A stretch of 64,000 nt of DNA from Gigaspora margarita (GCA_009809945.1 WTPW01000669.1:144070-208069); one strand, 5' to 3'. Counted from the first letter of the stretch, positions 35,539 to 48,405 are shown. Notes: generated by a model from the letters alone, not told the origin. Made by a program: numbers and translations.

Positions 35539-35689
35539 ATGTTGCAGGTTGACAAATTTATATTTTCTTTTAAAAAAGCAACAATATCTTATTTACTATT
35601 TTTATTGAAAATTAAAAAATTTAGTTTTACTAAATCATACTACTGGTGCTTAATACGATAGTGATTTTTACTAATCAAAATTTTAAATA

Positions 35690-35825
35690 CAGTGTAATGT
35701 AAAGATCAGGTATAATATAAAATTTTGTTGTTCTGCTATTTTTTTTAAAAAATACCTTCTAACTCAAAATTTTATCTATAAAACCATCTTTTTTTAAAAA
35801 AAAAAAACTCATTGTGAAATTTTAC
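35690..35825. repeat. Dispersed gatcaggtgtaatata repeat, copy 1
   Basis: The order gatcaggt(a/g)taatataaaa, aaaaaataccttctaact, aaaattttatctataaaacc recurs at 46160-46310 and, diverged, at 49195-49345. In the last case it is inside a bounded MITE. Confidence 0.6.
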
Positions 35826-35974
35826 TACAGTCAGATCTCTCTATAATTACAAGTTGGTTATACCCTGTTTTGGTGATTATATAGAGATGACTATAAATAA
35901 AATACCTTGCTATGGTCACATGACAAAAACCAATTAGTAATATAGTATGACCTCTCTATAGTTACACCTCATAT

Positions 35975-37669
35975 CAGGGTTGGTAAATGACTAGGTCATT
36001 TGACTATTTTTTAAATGACCCCAGTCATTTACAAATGACCGGGTCATTATGGGGCATTATACAAATGATAAAGGATAGTGTAACGTAATGATCAGTTCAA
36101 TAAGCACTTCAATGTATGCAGAATTGAGAGAGCGGCAAAACAATATAGACCATAGTGCCAATTTAAACTCCAACCGATTACGGGTACAAGTGAATAGGGC
36201 GATAGTAAAAGGGAGAGTTTATATAATGGTAAAGGGTTAATGAAGTGAAATAATACTATGATATGGGATGGTGGGTAATACTAATAATGTGTGATATCGG
36301 TGATGGGGTATGGGTTAATAATCAAGGTAATTTTGACACGAAGTTCAAATAAGGTCAGAATCACGTGAACAATTTAAAAGAATTAACAAAACTCATCACA
36401 CAGAATTCGAGTTATAATAAGCCAATACGAAGTTACAAGTCAATTCAGTCTGTCAAATTGAGTCTCGCAAGGGTTATTAAGGTTAAAGTCAAATTCAAAA
36501 GATAAGGGTTTTACTTTTATTAGTATTGCATTTTTAAATTGAATATCAAATGTTTTAAATAAGACGAAGAACTTATATTATTGAAAAGAAGATGTCGAAC
36601 TTATTTTATTTGATTGAATTTGAAGATCTTAATTACATTTTGAGAGTTACCACGTATTCGTGGAATTTAGAACATATTCGCGATTTTTACTACGTATATG
36701 TGAATAGCGAAAGTATTTGCAGACTGGGTATTCGCATATTTGCATTAATTAGCGTGCTTACGCAATTTCTAGTTCTAAGCCACAAGCACATTTAAATAAC
36801 CTTATTTGTATACATGATTTAAAAAATATTTACAACAAATAAAAATAATTAATCACAATATCAATATAGTCAGGAAGTTAGAGAATAAATTATAATAAAT
36901 TTTCGAAGATGATATTTACGAATATATTTAGCTATATACATTTTTTTGAGATATAAAATTTCGGATTTAAAAACTTTATTTGGATATTTTAAGATACTTA
37001 CAAAATCGCAGCTATCTATGTAACTTTAAAATTGTTAATTCAAAAATTTTCATGATAAACGTGAGCAAAACATTTGAAATTTCTAGATGTTAGCTAGCTC
37101 TTCATATTAACTCAAAAATAAATGATGCTTCAAGATTTTCCTATAAAGTTATTCTACCATAAAATTCTTTATTTGAGCATTATAAAATAATACAATTAAT
37201 ACTTGTACCGTATTTGCATGTAATAACGTGCATCTGCGCATTATTTCAGGACATGCATGTGCGATATTTTGAATCATTTTGACATGCATTTGTTATATGG
37301 CATATGTATATTTAGAGTGCGCGTTGTTTTGGGACGCGCATAGGAGTTAAAAAAACCAATTTTCAAAAAAATATGAATTTTGAAATAATGTGCATGCGCG
37401 TTATTACGTGCAAATACGATATATAATGTAACATTGTAATTCTATAATTTTTTATATCGATTTATTGATTCGCATATTTCTTTACTGTTATACAGGTTCA
37501 AGGTTATTTACTAATAGCAATAATAAAACTTCTATATATTTGAATCCACCAATCAAATTATATTAATTTTTAAATGACCTCATAGGTCATTTGGCCTTTC
37601 GAAATGACATGTAACTGGTCATTAGTCATTTGAGTCATTTGGGTCATTTCAGGTCATTTACCAACCCTG
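35975..37669. mobile_element. 1695 bp non-autonomous hAT element
   Basis: Ends cagggttggtaaatgac and inverse cagggttggtaaatgacc are bordered by a perfect 8 bp duplication cctcatat (35967-35974 and 37670-37677). The subterminal regions are full of (g)gtcattt repeats in both orientations, as expected for hAT transposase-binding arrays. No transposase domain is recognised. The 67-residue ORF at 36592-36795 is unassigned. CpG is far more common here than in the host element, suggesting a younger insertion. Confidence 0.92.
37208..37419. mobile_element. 212 bp TA-flanked MITE nested in the hAT element
   Basis: Ends (c/t)cgtatttgca(t/c)gtaataac then gtgcat/gcgcat match in inverted orientation for about 38 bp, bordered by TA at 37206 and 37420. 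The inside is rich in gacatgcat and gcgcg. This is the third level of nesting at this site. Confidence 0.8.
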
Positions 37670-38385
37670 CCTCATATAGTCACATCTCTATATAAGCATC
37701 CAATATTGTACAACAGACTTAAATATAGTAAAAAAACCTCATTATATTTACTAATTACCTATAATTACTATTACAAAAAAATTTTGATTTTTTATTAATT
37801 TTATTAATAATAAACTCTTATAATAATCACAAGTTTTGACTAAATATAGATTATAATATCTGACATGTTTATTTAAAATTTTTTATTAAAAATTCTTAAA
37901 TGTTTGATAGCAAATAACTATTGATGCAGTGGTCTGATTTGAATAAAACAACTACCAAAATGTTCATCTCAATGAGATGATTCTAATGAACCCAATATTG
38001 TTAAAATCCAATTACAAGCTCTTGTAATCATTAAGAATTGTGTTACTTTACATGTTTAAAAATTGATTAAATTTAAACATTTAAGTAAAAAATCCTTAAT
38101 GATCTTAGCATTTTGTAACTAGATTTGGATGATTTTAGACTTTTTTGTATTGTCTCATTAAGTCAAACACTAGTAGTTATTGTATCCAAATTGGGCCATT
38201 GGATCAAAAGTTATTTACTATCAAACATTTTAAAATTTTTAATAGTATTTCAAATATGCGAAATATATTACTTCTTGGTCTTTGGTCATGTGACCATAGC
38301 AAGGTATTTTATTTATAGTCACACCTCTATATAATTACCAAAATAGGATGCAACCAACTTGTGATTATAGAGAGGTCAGACTGTA

Positions 38386-38991
38386 TATTTTCACATATTT
38401 GAAATACTATTAAAAAATTTAAAATGTTTGAAAGTAAATAACTTTTGATCCAGTGGCCAATTTGGATCAAATAACTACTAGAGTGTTTGACTCAATGAGA
38501 CAATTCTAAAGAGTCTAAAACCATCCAAATATAATTACAAAATGCTAAGATCATTAAGAATTTTTTACTTAGATGTTTAAATTTAATCAATTCTTAAACA
38601 TGTAAAGTAATACAAATTCTTAATGATCACAGGAGCTTGTAATTGGATTTTAACAATTTTGGGCACATTAGAAACATCTCATCATTGGTAGTTGTTTTAT
38701 CCAAATCGGACCACTGCATCAATAGTTATTTGTTATCAAATATTTAAGAATTTTAATCAAAAATTTTAAATAAACATGAATATAAATATTGGCCAATCAG
38801 ATGTTATAATCCATATTTAGTCAAAATTTATGATTATAATGAGGGTTTATTATTAATAAAATTGATAAAAAATCAAATTTTTTTGTGATAGTAATTATAG
38901 GTATTTAGTGAATATAATGATCTGTTGTACAATATTGGGTGCTTATATAGAGGTGTGACTATATGAGTGTGACTATAAAGAGGTCAGACTG
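38386..38991. mobile_element. Inverted partial copy of the neighbouring pogo-like element
   Basis: This segment is the reverse complement, with divergence, of 37678-38290. It ends in aggtcagactg plus TA (38992-38993). It lacks its own left terminus and joins 38383 at the TA. The two together form a large head-to-head inverted repeat with ~600 bp arms. Confidence 0.75.
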
Positions 38992-39005
38992 TATATACTG
39001 TGCCT

Positions 39006-39233
39006 AGTGTTTAAAATTCAATGTTATCAGTGTTCTCAAAGAACATTATACAACTTTTGAGAACATAAATTATTGAAATATGTTCTCTATTTAAGAACAT
39101 TCAAAAAATTCTTTTAATATTAAAAAATTTTAATTTCCCTATATAAAGAACATTAAAATTTTACTGAGAACATTAAGAAATTAAAAATGTTCTTTTTGAG
39201 AACATAAAACCAAATTTGAATTTTAAACACTGA
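39006..39233. mobile_element. 228 bp hAT-type MITE
   Basis: Ends agtgtttaaaattcaa and inverse (tc)agtgtttaaaattcaa are bordered by a perfect 8 bp duplication ctgtgcct (38998-39005 and 39234-39241). The interior repeats gagaacat and gttctc in both orientations. No ORF. Confidence 0.9.
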
Positions 39234-39244
39234 CTGTGCCTCAC

Positions 39245-39452
39245 CCTAGCAGGACTCTAAGCTATTGATAAATAGGTCAGAGAAAACCAAAAAAGGAAAT
39301 TTTGGTAGAAAATCACCAAATATTGCATTTTTAAATAGTAAATTTTGCAAATTTTGATCAAAAATAAGCATTATTGAGCCAAATTTTATTTAAAAATAAG
39401 CAAACTAGTCACTGACCTATCTATATATAGCTCAGGGTCCTACTCTAGCCCC
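39245..39452. mobile_element. MITE related to the one in the LINE at 2494
   Basis: Long ends match inversely: ctagcaggactctaagctat at the left, and ggctagagtaggaccctga plus gctatatatagataggtcag reading in from the right. The inner core taggtcag/ctgaccta and aaaaataagcaaa are shared with 2494-2640. Confidence 0.65.
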
Positions 39453-39459
39453 TAATTAT

Positions 39460-41140
39460 CAACTTTAACTTAATATTTATCAACTTTAATTTTTGTTTAT
39501 TTTTTTGTTTTTTTTTTGATATTGATCTTCACATTATACTGCATACTGGTGTTGAGCACCAGTTGTTTAATTTAGTGTTACCAAAAAATTTATTATATAA
39601 ATTTTTTTTAAAAACTATTAAAAAAATAAAAAAATATGTAATTTTAATTAGTACTACATAGACTTTACAATATAAAGTTAAAATTTTTATTATATAAATA
39701 ATAAAAATTTTTTAAATATAATATGCCCATAATGTTTTAATATTATAAGCTTTTAGTTTATAAAATTACTAATAAGTTATAAAAATAAATATAAATAACA
39801 ATGTACTAAATCTAGTATATTCAAAATTGCAAATATTGAATATTTAAAAAAATTATTTTAAAATAATTTTTTTAATAATATTAAAATAAATAATGCCAAA
39901 TGATTTTGAAATATCTAACAGATTTTTGTATATAAAAATATTTATATTTATAATTTTTTAAATTTTTTTAATCTATTTTATAAACTGTACTAAAACTAGT
40001 ACAAAAGCCTAAATCCAATCTATTAAAAATAAGATCTAATACTCATTAGAAAATTTTTAATAGAGTAGATATTGATTACTAGCTGCAGAGGTAATTGCTA
40101 TTGATCAATATTGATTATAATTAATTACGATTAATTAAAAATAATTAATTATCATTTTTTATTAATGCTAACTTGAATACTTGCAATCAATTGTAATTAA
40201 TATAAATTGATAACAATCATCTTTGCAGCTGGTAATCAATATCTATCTTATTTAAAAATTTTTTAATGCTAGTTTGATTATTATAAAGACTTACTATTAG
40301 TAACTAAACTAAATATTTGATAGCAATTAAGTGAAATTGATTAAAATTATTTTACATTTACTTTGGAAATTTTCAGACCTTTACTCAAAGTTTTGTCTTG
40401 GCCTTGCTCAACTTTTATATAGATTCATTTTCTTTTTAGAACTTTTCAGAACCTTTGCTCATTCCTAATGTTATTTACATTTTGTTAACTGATTACTGAT
40501 TCTTAACCAGTTGTACAGTCAACCAATTAAGCATTTACTCAACTGGTTACCCAAAATTTATTTGGGTCGATTAACTGATTATAGCACAACTGGTTCAAAT
40601 CACTTCTTATCATATATAATAAAATTTGAATATAACTAACATGGAACTTTCATATAAGGTGTGTAAGTTACAATTTACAATCCTAATCATAGTAAGCTGC
40701 CAAATAATAAATATATATAATGGCATATAGTTAATCACTAATAAGATTAGTAAATTTCATATAATGCACAAAATTTATTCATGAAACCTGAAATGTCAAT
40801 TAATGTATTATTAATCTACATTTACTTACTAAAGCAAAAAAAATATCCTTGAATAAGAAGACTTATTTCTAGAAAATGACGCATAATTTATTTATCATAT
40901 TCACGAAAACTACAGTTTTATAAGAATTTATTATATAAAACCTGTATTATGTATAATTTACTGCATATATTTATTAATCTACAAGTTTCCAATTTAAAAA
41001 CAACCATTTAATAAAAGGTCATATATAGACTTTATTAGCGATAACAAGATGATTTACTTCTTTGCTTCAATAAGAAAATGATGAAATAATATATTGAACA
41101 TATTCATGATCAATTTTTATTCTTATTTAGTACAAAATTA
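39460..41140. other. AT-rich interval with one MITE
   Basis: No gene is visible. The only clear structure is an inverted-repeat element at 40063-40251, listed separately. The rest is homopolymer-rich AT sequence. Confidence 0.45.
40063..40251. mobile_element. 189 bp inverted-repeat element
   Basis: Arms agatattgattactagctgc and inverse agatattgattaccagctgc continue into aga(g/t)g(t/a)ttg. The interior is taattaatt-rich. No clear duplication. Confidence 0.75.
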
Positions 41141-41148
41141 TCTATTCG

Positions 41149-42420
41149 CCCTGTAAGAAAGTGGTACATGTGATATCCCATGCCATTACGGGTTTATGCG
41201 TGAATTTTGGACCGGATTTTGCAGCAGTTTATTAAGCCAAAATACACGTATTTTGGCACGTTCACTAAAATAACGCCGTGATTGACATGTGCCATGACAT
41301 GTGAGCATAGCAGTCATTAAATCCGATTGGTCATATACCCTGAATATATCATCTGACTTTGAACAAACTGTTGGCCACGAAAACGAATTGTTCAGAAAAA
41401 CCGAATACATATTCAGGCTACACCTTTCGTTTTATATACTGTCAAAATAATCATGAAAACGGAGGAATAATCATGAGGGTTAGCTATATGACGTTTTTTG
41501 TTACTTATACTATATAAGAATCTCTAAAACAAAAGAAATAACTTTTTTTTGTAGTTAGATCTCTAGTAATCGAGTTTATTCTCAAGATTAATAGTGCATA
41601 TAGGTTATACTTGTTAGACGAAGCTGTAAATTTTAATATTGATGAAAGTCGAAAATAGGGTTCAACTTTTGTAATCTTAAATCTAATAAAGTAAAACTGA
41701 AAAACTTGTCGAAACTATTGGAAGAAAGGTTTGAGTTTCGCGTACTTTTTACTTGCAGTTGTTTACTAATTTTTTTAATTTATTTACAATATATTAATTT
41801 AATTATTATTACTCTTGTTATTATTTATTGTTAGCAATTTAGTTTTGATATAAAGCTCTTCATACACGCATCGAATAGATCGTTATTTAAAATTTAAGAT
41901 ATTGATGTTTTTTTTAAATCCAATCGAATTATATGTGTGGCAATGACTATTAGCCAAAATAATAGATTATTATAATTATTAAAATTTAATAAATATATCT
42001 TTTATTTAATTAATACTGTTATATTTTGCGAAATATTTTACTTTGGGTTCGTTTTAATGTAAGCCTATTAGCCAATCAGATCTTGTAAAATCACGAAATG
42101 AATCTACAAACATTAACCAATCGGAATGAAAGCCCGCTATGCTTGACATTGAGTACGGGATGGTTTCTTTTCACCGTGCCATTTTTGGCACGTTCACCCG
42201 TAAATTTTGAACAGTATATGGACCGGATTTTGCAGCAGTTTATTAAAACCAAAATCCACGGATTTTGGCACGGTTTTTTGGCACGTTTTTCTACGGAAAT
42301 TGCAGTGAAGGAACGGTTTGTGGACCGTGATTTGAACGTTAAACTTTTTGCGGAGGTACGTAATGGTTGTTTTTCCCGTGCCATTTTGGACTGTACTACG
42401 TGCCACTTTTTCTTACAGGG
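41149..42420. mobile_element. 1.27 kb inverted-repeat element
   Basis: Ends ccctgtaagaaa(aa)gtgg(t/c)ac match in inverted orientation, bordered by a possible 3 bp duplication tcg. About 200 bp at each end are also related inversely (accaatcgga, tgctatgct, gtgccaaaat, aaactgctgcaaaatccggtcc). An internal palindrome is cgtgccatttttggcacg. A 111-residue plus ORF (42098-42433) runs over the right subterminal region and out of the terminus. I treat it as element sequence, not a host gene. Confidence 0.65.
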
Positions 42421-43110
42421 TCGAAAGCAGTAGCGAGTTCCTAAATACGATCCTTATTTTTTAAGTAACCTTTTTATAGAGATCACGATGATTATTTATG
42501 CTAATATGTTAAATACTAGGGACCGTGTATAGGAACTTTTTGAACATCCGGTTTACTGTAGAAACAAGCAGCGTGCGAAATTCAAGTTTTTTTTTTTTAT
42601 TATTTTATATTCTCACAAGAACATTTTTCAACCCCTTGATCTCAATATAGAAAAGTTAAATTTGGCCTATATCAAAAAAATTTGTTTAATGTTCTCCAAT
42701 AGAGAACATGCTTTAATAAAATCTAATTAATGTTCTCGGAGGTTCGTTATAGAGAATCGTATATAACATGGTTTAAGAAAATGTGTACTTTTTCTTTTGT
42801 AGTCTCCAAATTTGTTTATAAAAGTAAATATAAAAAAGAGAAAAAAGTTTTTACTTTATTTTTTGGATAGTACTTGTTTATTTCTATTATTAATGAAATT
42901 ATTGCAACATTTACATAGCGTTATTATAAAAAGTTATTAAAACTTATATTTTTTGCAAGATACTAAAATAAGAACTTGACAACTGATATAATGTAGACAT
43001 AAAGTTTCATAAATTGCTAGCTACTACACAATTCAACTAGCAACTCAAACTAAATATAATATAAAATCTAAACGAAATGAATATATGCACTTGAATAACC
43101 TTTTAAATCT

Positions 43111-44821
43111 TTAATCTTCGTTATTGTTATTACCAAGATCCAACTCATTAACATAATTATAGTTGTTTGCTGTTGGAATAGATATATGTGTAGTAAGTCG
43201 ATTGAGCAATTTAATCTTATCCAGAACATCATCCTGATAAGAAGGTTTTTCATGATTGCGAATAGCAATTAAATATTTGATATGAATCTTTAAACTTTCA
43301 ATCACAAAGATTTTAAGTGACTTGAATGATGTAGATTTCTTAAATTCGGCATAGTTGGTGACTTCTAAAAATCTATTGAATTTGTGTTGCCAAACATCAC
43401 CCGCAACAAATTTTTTAACATCTTCATCAGTTGGATCACTATAATCAAAAGAATAAAGTTAAGTTAATATCATATAAATAAACATAATACATGATAGATA
43501 CATACGACGTTTGTCCTAGCAATGAATTAGCCAAAGACGCCATATCTTTATTAAAGTTATAACGAAAGCCATTAAAGTATACGTATGTTTTTCTTTTCAA
43601 TAAAGTTAATTCTTTGCATGAAGGATCCACTGAAGATGCAATTTTCTCGACAAGAGTTTCACGTACTTTACTGTTAGGATTTCGCGTTCGTAAAAATAAG
43701 AGTTTACATTGTTCCAAAAGCAGTTCCAATATACCATCCTAATAAAATTAAATTTATTAATGATTTTAAATTATTTAATAATAAATATTTGAATAAAAAG
43801 GAAAGCACGTTTTAAAAAATAAGTACATATGATTTTTGAACTTGATAGATTAAATCCTCTCGTGTACGCAACCATTCAACGAGTGCAGTTTCATTAGGAA
43901 AGAATAATCCTTGATCATTTGGTTGATCATCAGTACTCTTATTATGATTAATCGAAGAACAAAGCATAGTTGGTTGTTTGACTTGTGTTTGTTGAGGTTC
44001 ATCTTTATTTTGAAAATTATTGATGATGCCATATTGACCATGATAATTTGAAACATGATTTGAAGAACAAGGTAGGAAAAGAGGATTGGATATCAAATAA
44101 GTTGTTGGAGAGAATAATGGATCATTCATATATGATGCATTATTCAAATATAATGGCCGTTTACATTTTCGTGATTCATTTGATGAATCAAGAGATGGAT
44201 CAATTGAAGATCCAACTTCACTTTTATTTATGCAAGGTAATTCTAAAAAATAATACATTTGCTGATTAAAGTTAGCAAATGGTGTACTATTAATACCATA
44301 AATCGATGTATATCTTTGATCTTGAGGCTCATAAGTTAGATCTTGCTGCCCTTGCAACTGAATTAAATTGTTTTCTAGTTTATCGATAATTTCATTGTTT
44401 GATATTTGTTGATGACTTGCTTCTCCAGGTAAAAGCTGTATATTTTTGACTTGTATATAGTTTGCATCAGTGATATTATTTGGCGCAGGTGAAACGCGAA
44501 CGGATTTTTCTGATACTAATAAAAGATAATACACCAAATAAAATAATGATTTATAAGATATCGATAAAAAAAAAAAAAACTACTATTCTCATATTCTGGC
44601 TTCCTTTGACGCTTTTTAGACTTTACTGATTCAGATAATTCTTCTTTAAAAGATTCTGTTAAACTTTCATCTTTGTTTTCTAATATTATTCATCGCAATT
44701 ACATTAAATATTAAAAAGGTTTACAGTTTGAAATAATAAAACATTACTTACCCACAACCTCTTTATTTTTTGCGCGTCGAGTATTTTGTTTTTTTCCACT
44801 TTTAGAAGTAGGTCTTGGCAT
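43111..44821 (-). CDS. Five-exon gene, unknown 471-aa basic/Asn-rich protein
   Basis: Exons, all on the minus strand: 44821-44752, 44679-44584, 44515-43827, 43738-43506, 43438-43111. Every intron (66-88 bp) has GT-AG ends, and the phases (1,1,0,2) keep one frame of 472 codons including TAA, strong evidence for a real gene. The start MPRPTSKSGKKQN is basic. Exon 2 adds SKKRQRKPEYE, a likely nuclear localisation signal. Residues ~55-285 are low-complexity, Ser/Asn/Gln-rich and probably disordered. From FPNETALVEWLRTRED (~265) a compact helical C-terminus follows, including LLLEQCKLLFLRTRNP, KTYVYFNGFRYNFNKD and VWQHKFNRFLEVTNYAEF, ending in an Asn/Glu tail. I recognise no domain. A nuclear protein is inferred from the basic motifs only. 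The exon 2 donor could be 3 bp further on (extra residue). Confidence 0.85.
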
Positions 44822-44829
44822 ATCGATAT

Positions 44830-46110
44830 TGATTTTAAAAGCAATATTTAAATTTTTATCAAATTAATGACTTGGAATAAACATAAAATTTGTATTTGAT
44901 TAAAACGAAATTCTAAAGTAATCTTTGCCTTAGACGGAAACTTTTATTCTTATGAACTAATTATTAACTGATTATTAACTGATTATTAATTTAATTGATT
45001 ATTAATTGATTATTTATCGATGGTTTATACGTAGGTATGTACGTACTTATGTACGTAACTACAAGATAATCAAGTAAGGAACGCGCCACCATAATATCAA
45101 TATGTGCATAAAAACAATTTAGGGAATTGATTCCGAAGATGAATTTCGGTATTTGATTGAATAATCAATTTAGGACAAAATTGAGTCATTTAATTCTTGA
45201 ATGTGAATTTTTTGAATACACTGATGTAGCGGTGCTATCAAATCTAATTCACAACATGACACACCAAAATGCGTTTTATTTGACCTCTATTGGTATCTTT
45301 CGATATTAAAAAGATAATTAAAATTCGATATAATTAAATTGAGCTCCAAGACAGTCTTACAAATTTAATTTGCACAAGTCACTATAGTAATAAGCTCTTG
45401 ATATAAGAAGATTTTATAAATTTTGTATTATAACTTGATTTCTTTTACATTAAAATGATTTTTAAAATTCCTTTATTAAAGTCTCATTTACCCCTAAAAA
45501 TTTATAGACAACTCGCAATTTTTTATCGAAAATACAGTGTATAATAAATGTAGATTAAAGAATAGAATTAACGAAAATCGATTTTTTACAGCATATTTTT
45601 TTTTTTCAATTGTCAATTCTAACATTAAATCAAACTTGCCATGATAACCATTCTACAGTACAGAACACTTAAAGACGACAATAAATAGCTAGTTTTTAAA
45701 AGCTAATAATTTATGATACAGAAAGATACAAAAAAAGGAAGCCACTGTTTTAAAGCTAAATCAATTTACTACAAAATAGTGGTCTTTATTTTTTTAAAAA
45801 AATATTTATTATCCAGTTATTAGAGTTTAAAATTCTGTATTTTTATATGAATGATCCAAAATGGACATATAGTAAAAAAATAATGTGGTTTTTTTTATCT
45901 TATATAAAGAATAGATATTTAGAATTGCAAAATAATAATTTAAAATAGACTTTAATAAATATTAACTTGTAACTTTAGTTGTAATAATATAAATTTATAT
46001 AATTATTTTTTAATAACACGTCTTTTTTTTAAGCATTTATTAAATTACAGGAAATACAGCCAATCAAAATTTAGGAAATTATAAAATATCAAAAATCAAT
46101 TATTTGAATA
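44830..46110. other. Upstream region of the 43-44.8 kb gene, no other gene seen
   Basis: It contains palindromic tatgtacgtacttatgtacgta words near 45033-45060 and ordinary AT-rich DNA. No clear TATA box is seen near the ATG at 44821. Confidence 0.4.
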
Positions 46111-46124
46111 ATTTTAAAATTATT

Positions 46125-46445
46125 GCTCACCAGTGGTGAATTTCACCAACCTAATTAGAATTGAAGATCAGGTGTAACATGCAAAACAATTTTGTGTAAT
46201 AAAAATAAGAAATTTTTTAAAAAATACCTTCTAACTAAAAATTTTCTCTATAAAACTACTTTTTTTATACAAAAAAAAAATTCCTTATAAAATTTTACTA
46301 TATAATATATTCTTTTCTAAATCTGATATTAACTCTAACTCTTATTCTAAAATAAGAAATATAGTATTTATTTGTTTTGCTATATATAATTATACATAAA
46401 TAATTACCAGTGAATTTCACCATGGGTGAATGCTAAATTAATTCA
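46125..46445. mobile_element. Possible MITE with accagtg(gtg)aatttcacc ends
   Basis: The motif caccagtggtgaatttcacc (46128) has a partial inverse near 46407-46435. The interior holds copy 2 of the gatcaggtgtaa repeat (46160-46310). Boundaries are uncertain. Confidence 0.4.
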
Positions 46446-47725
46446 AATTTTAAATTTCCAATTTAATATAATAAAATTTCATTAATCACCTCTTTATACA
46501 AATAAAATAAAAATTGAATATAACTTAAAAATAAATGACTTTAAAAAAATTTATATAAGCTATAATTCTGTTTGAATAATTTTTTAAATTTAAAAAGTTA
46601 TTAGAGCTTAAATTTATATATAATCAAAATTTTAATATATAAAAAATTGTTTGTATAGGTTTTTAACCAATCAGAATTTGATATACAGAAATTAGCCAAT
46701 TATATTTTAAATATAAATCTCAAAATTTGGCACTTTTTAAAAAATTGGATGCTTTGCTTTTTAGCACTGTACAATATAGAATTAGAATCTTTAATTAGAG
46801 TTAATAATTGTCCAAAGCATAGCTAAAAACACTATATTTCTAGACATTAGAAATCTGGCATGTCAAGTGATAATGTCTGTCATGCCATATAATTAGCTAA
46901 TAACTAATTAGTACTGTATACAATGACATATCAAGTGCTAACACAACAAAAAAATAGACAAAATTTTTAATTTAAGATTTAATAAAACCTTGCTAATAGT
47001 GGCTTTTTTATTAAGTAAATTGATCTTTATTATTAAAACAATTTTGTTCTACTTACCTCTAAATTTTTATAAAAATTAGATAATTTTTTATTAATGGTCA
47101 TTTGTAAAAAGTTTACTTGCATTATAATAGATTTTTTTGGTATAAAAACATATTTTATAAAAAATTAATTAATAAAAAATCATCCAATTTTATAAAAATT
47201 TAGAGATAAGTAGAACTTATAACAATGAAAAAATTGTCTTATTAATAAAAATCAATTTACTTAATAAAAAATTTGTTAACAATGCATCAAAGTTATTTTT
47301 TAGTTTTTTACACTATATTTAAAATTTTATTTTTTATTTTTTTTTTATTTTAAGCAGTCTTATTTTTATTAATTATTTGAACTACAAAGTAAATTACACT
47401 ATCATATATTCTACTTGTTTATTGTTCTATCTAATAACAACTCATTAAGCTAATACCCAATGCGACCTGTAAAAACAACTTTCTGTTTTACCTCAGATTC
47501 TTAACTTGCTAAGAATTTTGTAATCATTGTGATTAACTCCTGATAATCATTAACCAGCCATTATATGCCTTGTCAAGAATGCTTAACAATTTAATTATCT
47601 AATTTTGAGCAAAGAAGACCAAGCTGGTTTCTTTTCCCATACTATCCAATTTACAACTAAACTTTCTTTTGTTTTCATGATCTTGTTTTTTTCTCTTATT
47701 TTCTCAAGTTTTCATTTTTGACTAT
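46446..47725. other. AT-rich interval with inverted tttttattaag blocks
   Basis: A ~180 bp segment (46985-47105) is repeated inversely at 47155-47280 (ttattaagtaaattgat..tta and inverse, taaaaattagataattttt and inverse). It is a foldback of about 300 bp. No gene. Confidence 0.5.
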
Positions 47726-47728
47726 TTT

Positions 47729-47851
47729 TTATTCCCAGTTTTCTGCAGGGTCTTTATTCTTCTTTTTAGATGTGGTCATTTCTTCTAACTTTTTACCTCT
47801 TCTCCTTTTACTTCTTTTATCCTCTTTTGATATACCTTTGGCCTTTCCCAT
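47729..47851 (-). pseudogene. Small basic coding-like fragment
   Basis: On the minus strand a 40-codon frame begins MGKAKGISKEDKRSKRRRG and ends PAENWE-stop. The Lys/Arg richness and GC content are higher than in the surroundings, and the text looks coding. It abuts the split palindrome at 47926 and may be the remaining end of a larger, lost gene or transposon protein. It is not recognised. Confidence 0.3.
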
Positions 47852-47925
47852 TCCACTACCAATTTGTAGTGGAAACTCCAGATATATGAAACTGTTTTTT
47901 AAAATATTTAACTGCGACCAGAATT

Positions 47926-47964
47926 AAAATTTTATGAATTATAATTTTATAGAATTTTATTAAT
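47926..47964. repeat. Left half of a split satellite palindrome
   Basis: The stretch gaattaaaattttatgaatt through gaattttattaat is the left half of the palindrome found whole at 55622-55685. Its right half resumes at 51577 (attaataaaattctataaaa). The two halves share attaat, so the 3.6 kb between them is an insertion at the palindrome centre. Confidence 0.6.
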
Positions 47965-48261
47965 GCCTATCCATTTCATATTTATAATAAATTTAGTATA
48001 ATATAAAAAAACATTTTTTGAGCTAGTTATTTAATAAATTTTATTCAAATTTTACTCAAATAAATTTTGATATTAGACTAATATTTATATACAATTTGAA
48101 TATTTATTAATAAAAATTTTTTATAAATTAGTTTTAAAACTATTTTTTTTTTTTTGAAAATTTCCCATACTTAATTTAATACAGTAATAAAAAAAAAATT
48201 TTAGCATCCAAATTCAGATTTTATTTTTTAGAGACCAATTTGAAAATTTAGCTAAATTTAT

Positions 48262-48405
48262 ATATAAAGTGGCCAAATTTAAATTTTTAATATATATAAA
48301 GTGGCCAAATTTAAATTTTTAATATATAAAGTGGCCAAATTTAAATTTTTAATATATATAAAGTGGCCAAATTTAAATTTTTAAGCAGCCAAATTTGCTT
48401 TTTTT
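48262..48405. repeat. Tandem repeat, period about 35 bp
   Basis: Four to five units read ataaagtggccaaatttaaa then tttttaatatat, nearly identical, followed by diverged half-units. Confidence 0.9.

Larger units (their letters stand above)
35828..38383. mobile_element. pogo-like foldback element, interrupted by a hAT element
   Basis: Ends cagtcagatctctctataat and inverse cagtctgacctctctataat are bordered by TA (35826-35827 and 38384-38385). The first ~140 bp of each end match (ccttgctatggtcacatga). The interior right of the hAT insertion (37678-38383) is itself a long hairpin centred near 38065. It contains inverted copies of the shared module (gtccgatttgaat and ccaaattgggccattggatc). Without the 1.7 kb insertion the element is about 850 bp. 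No transposase. Confidence 0.85.
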
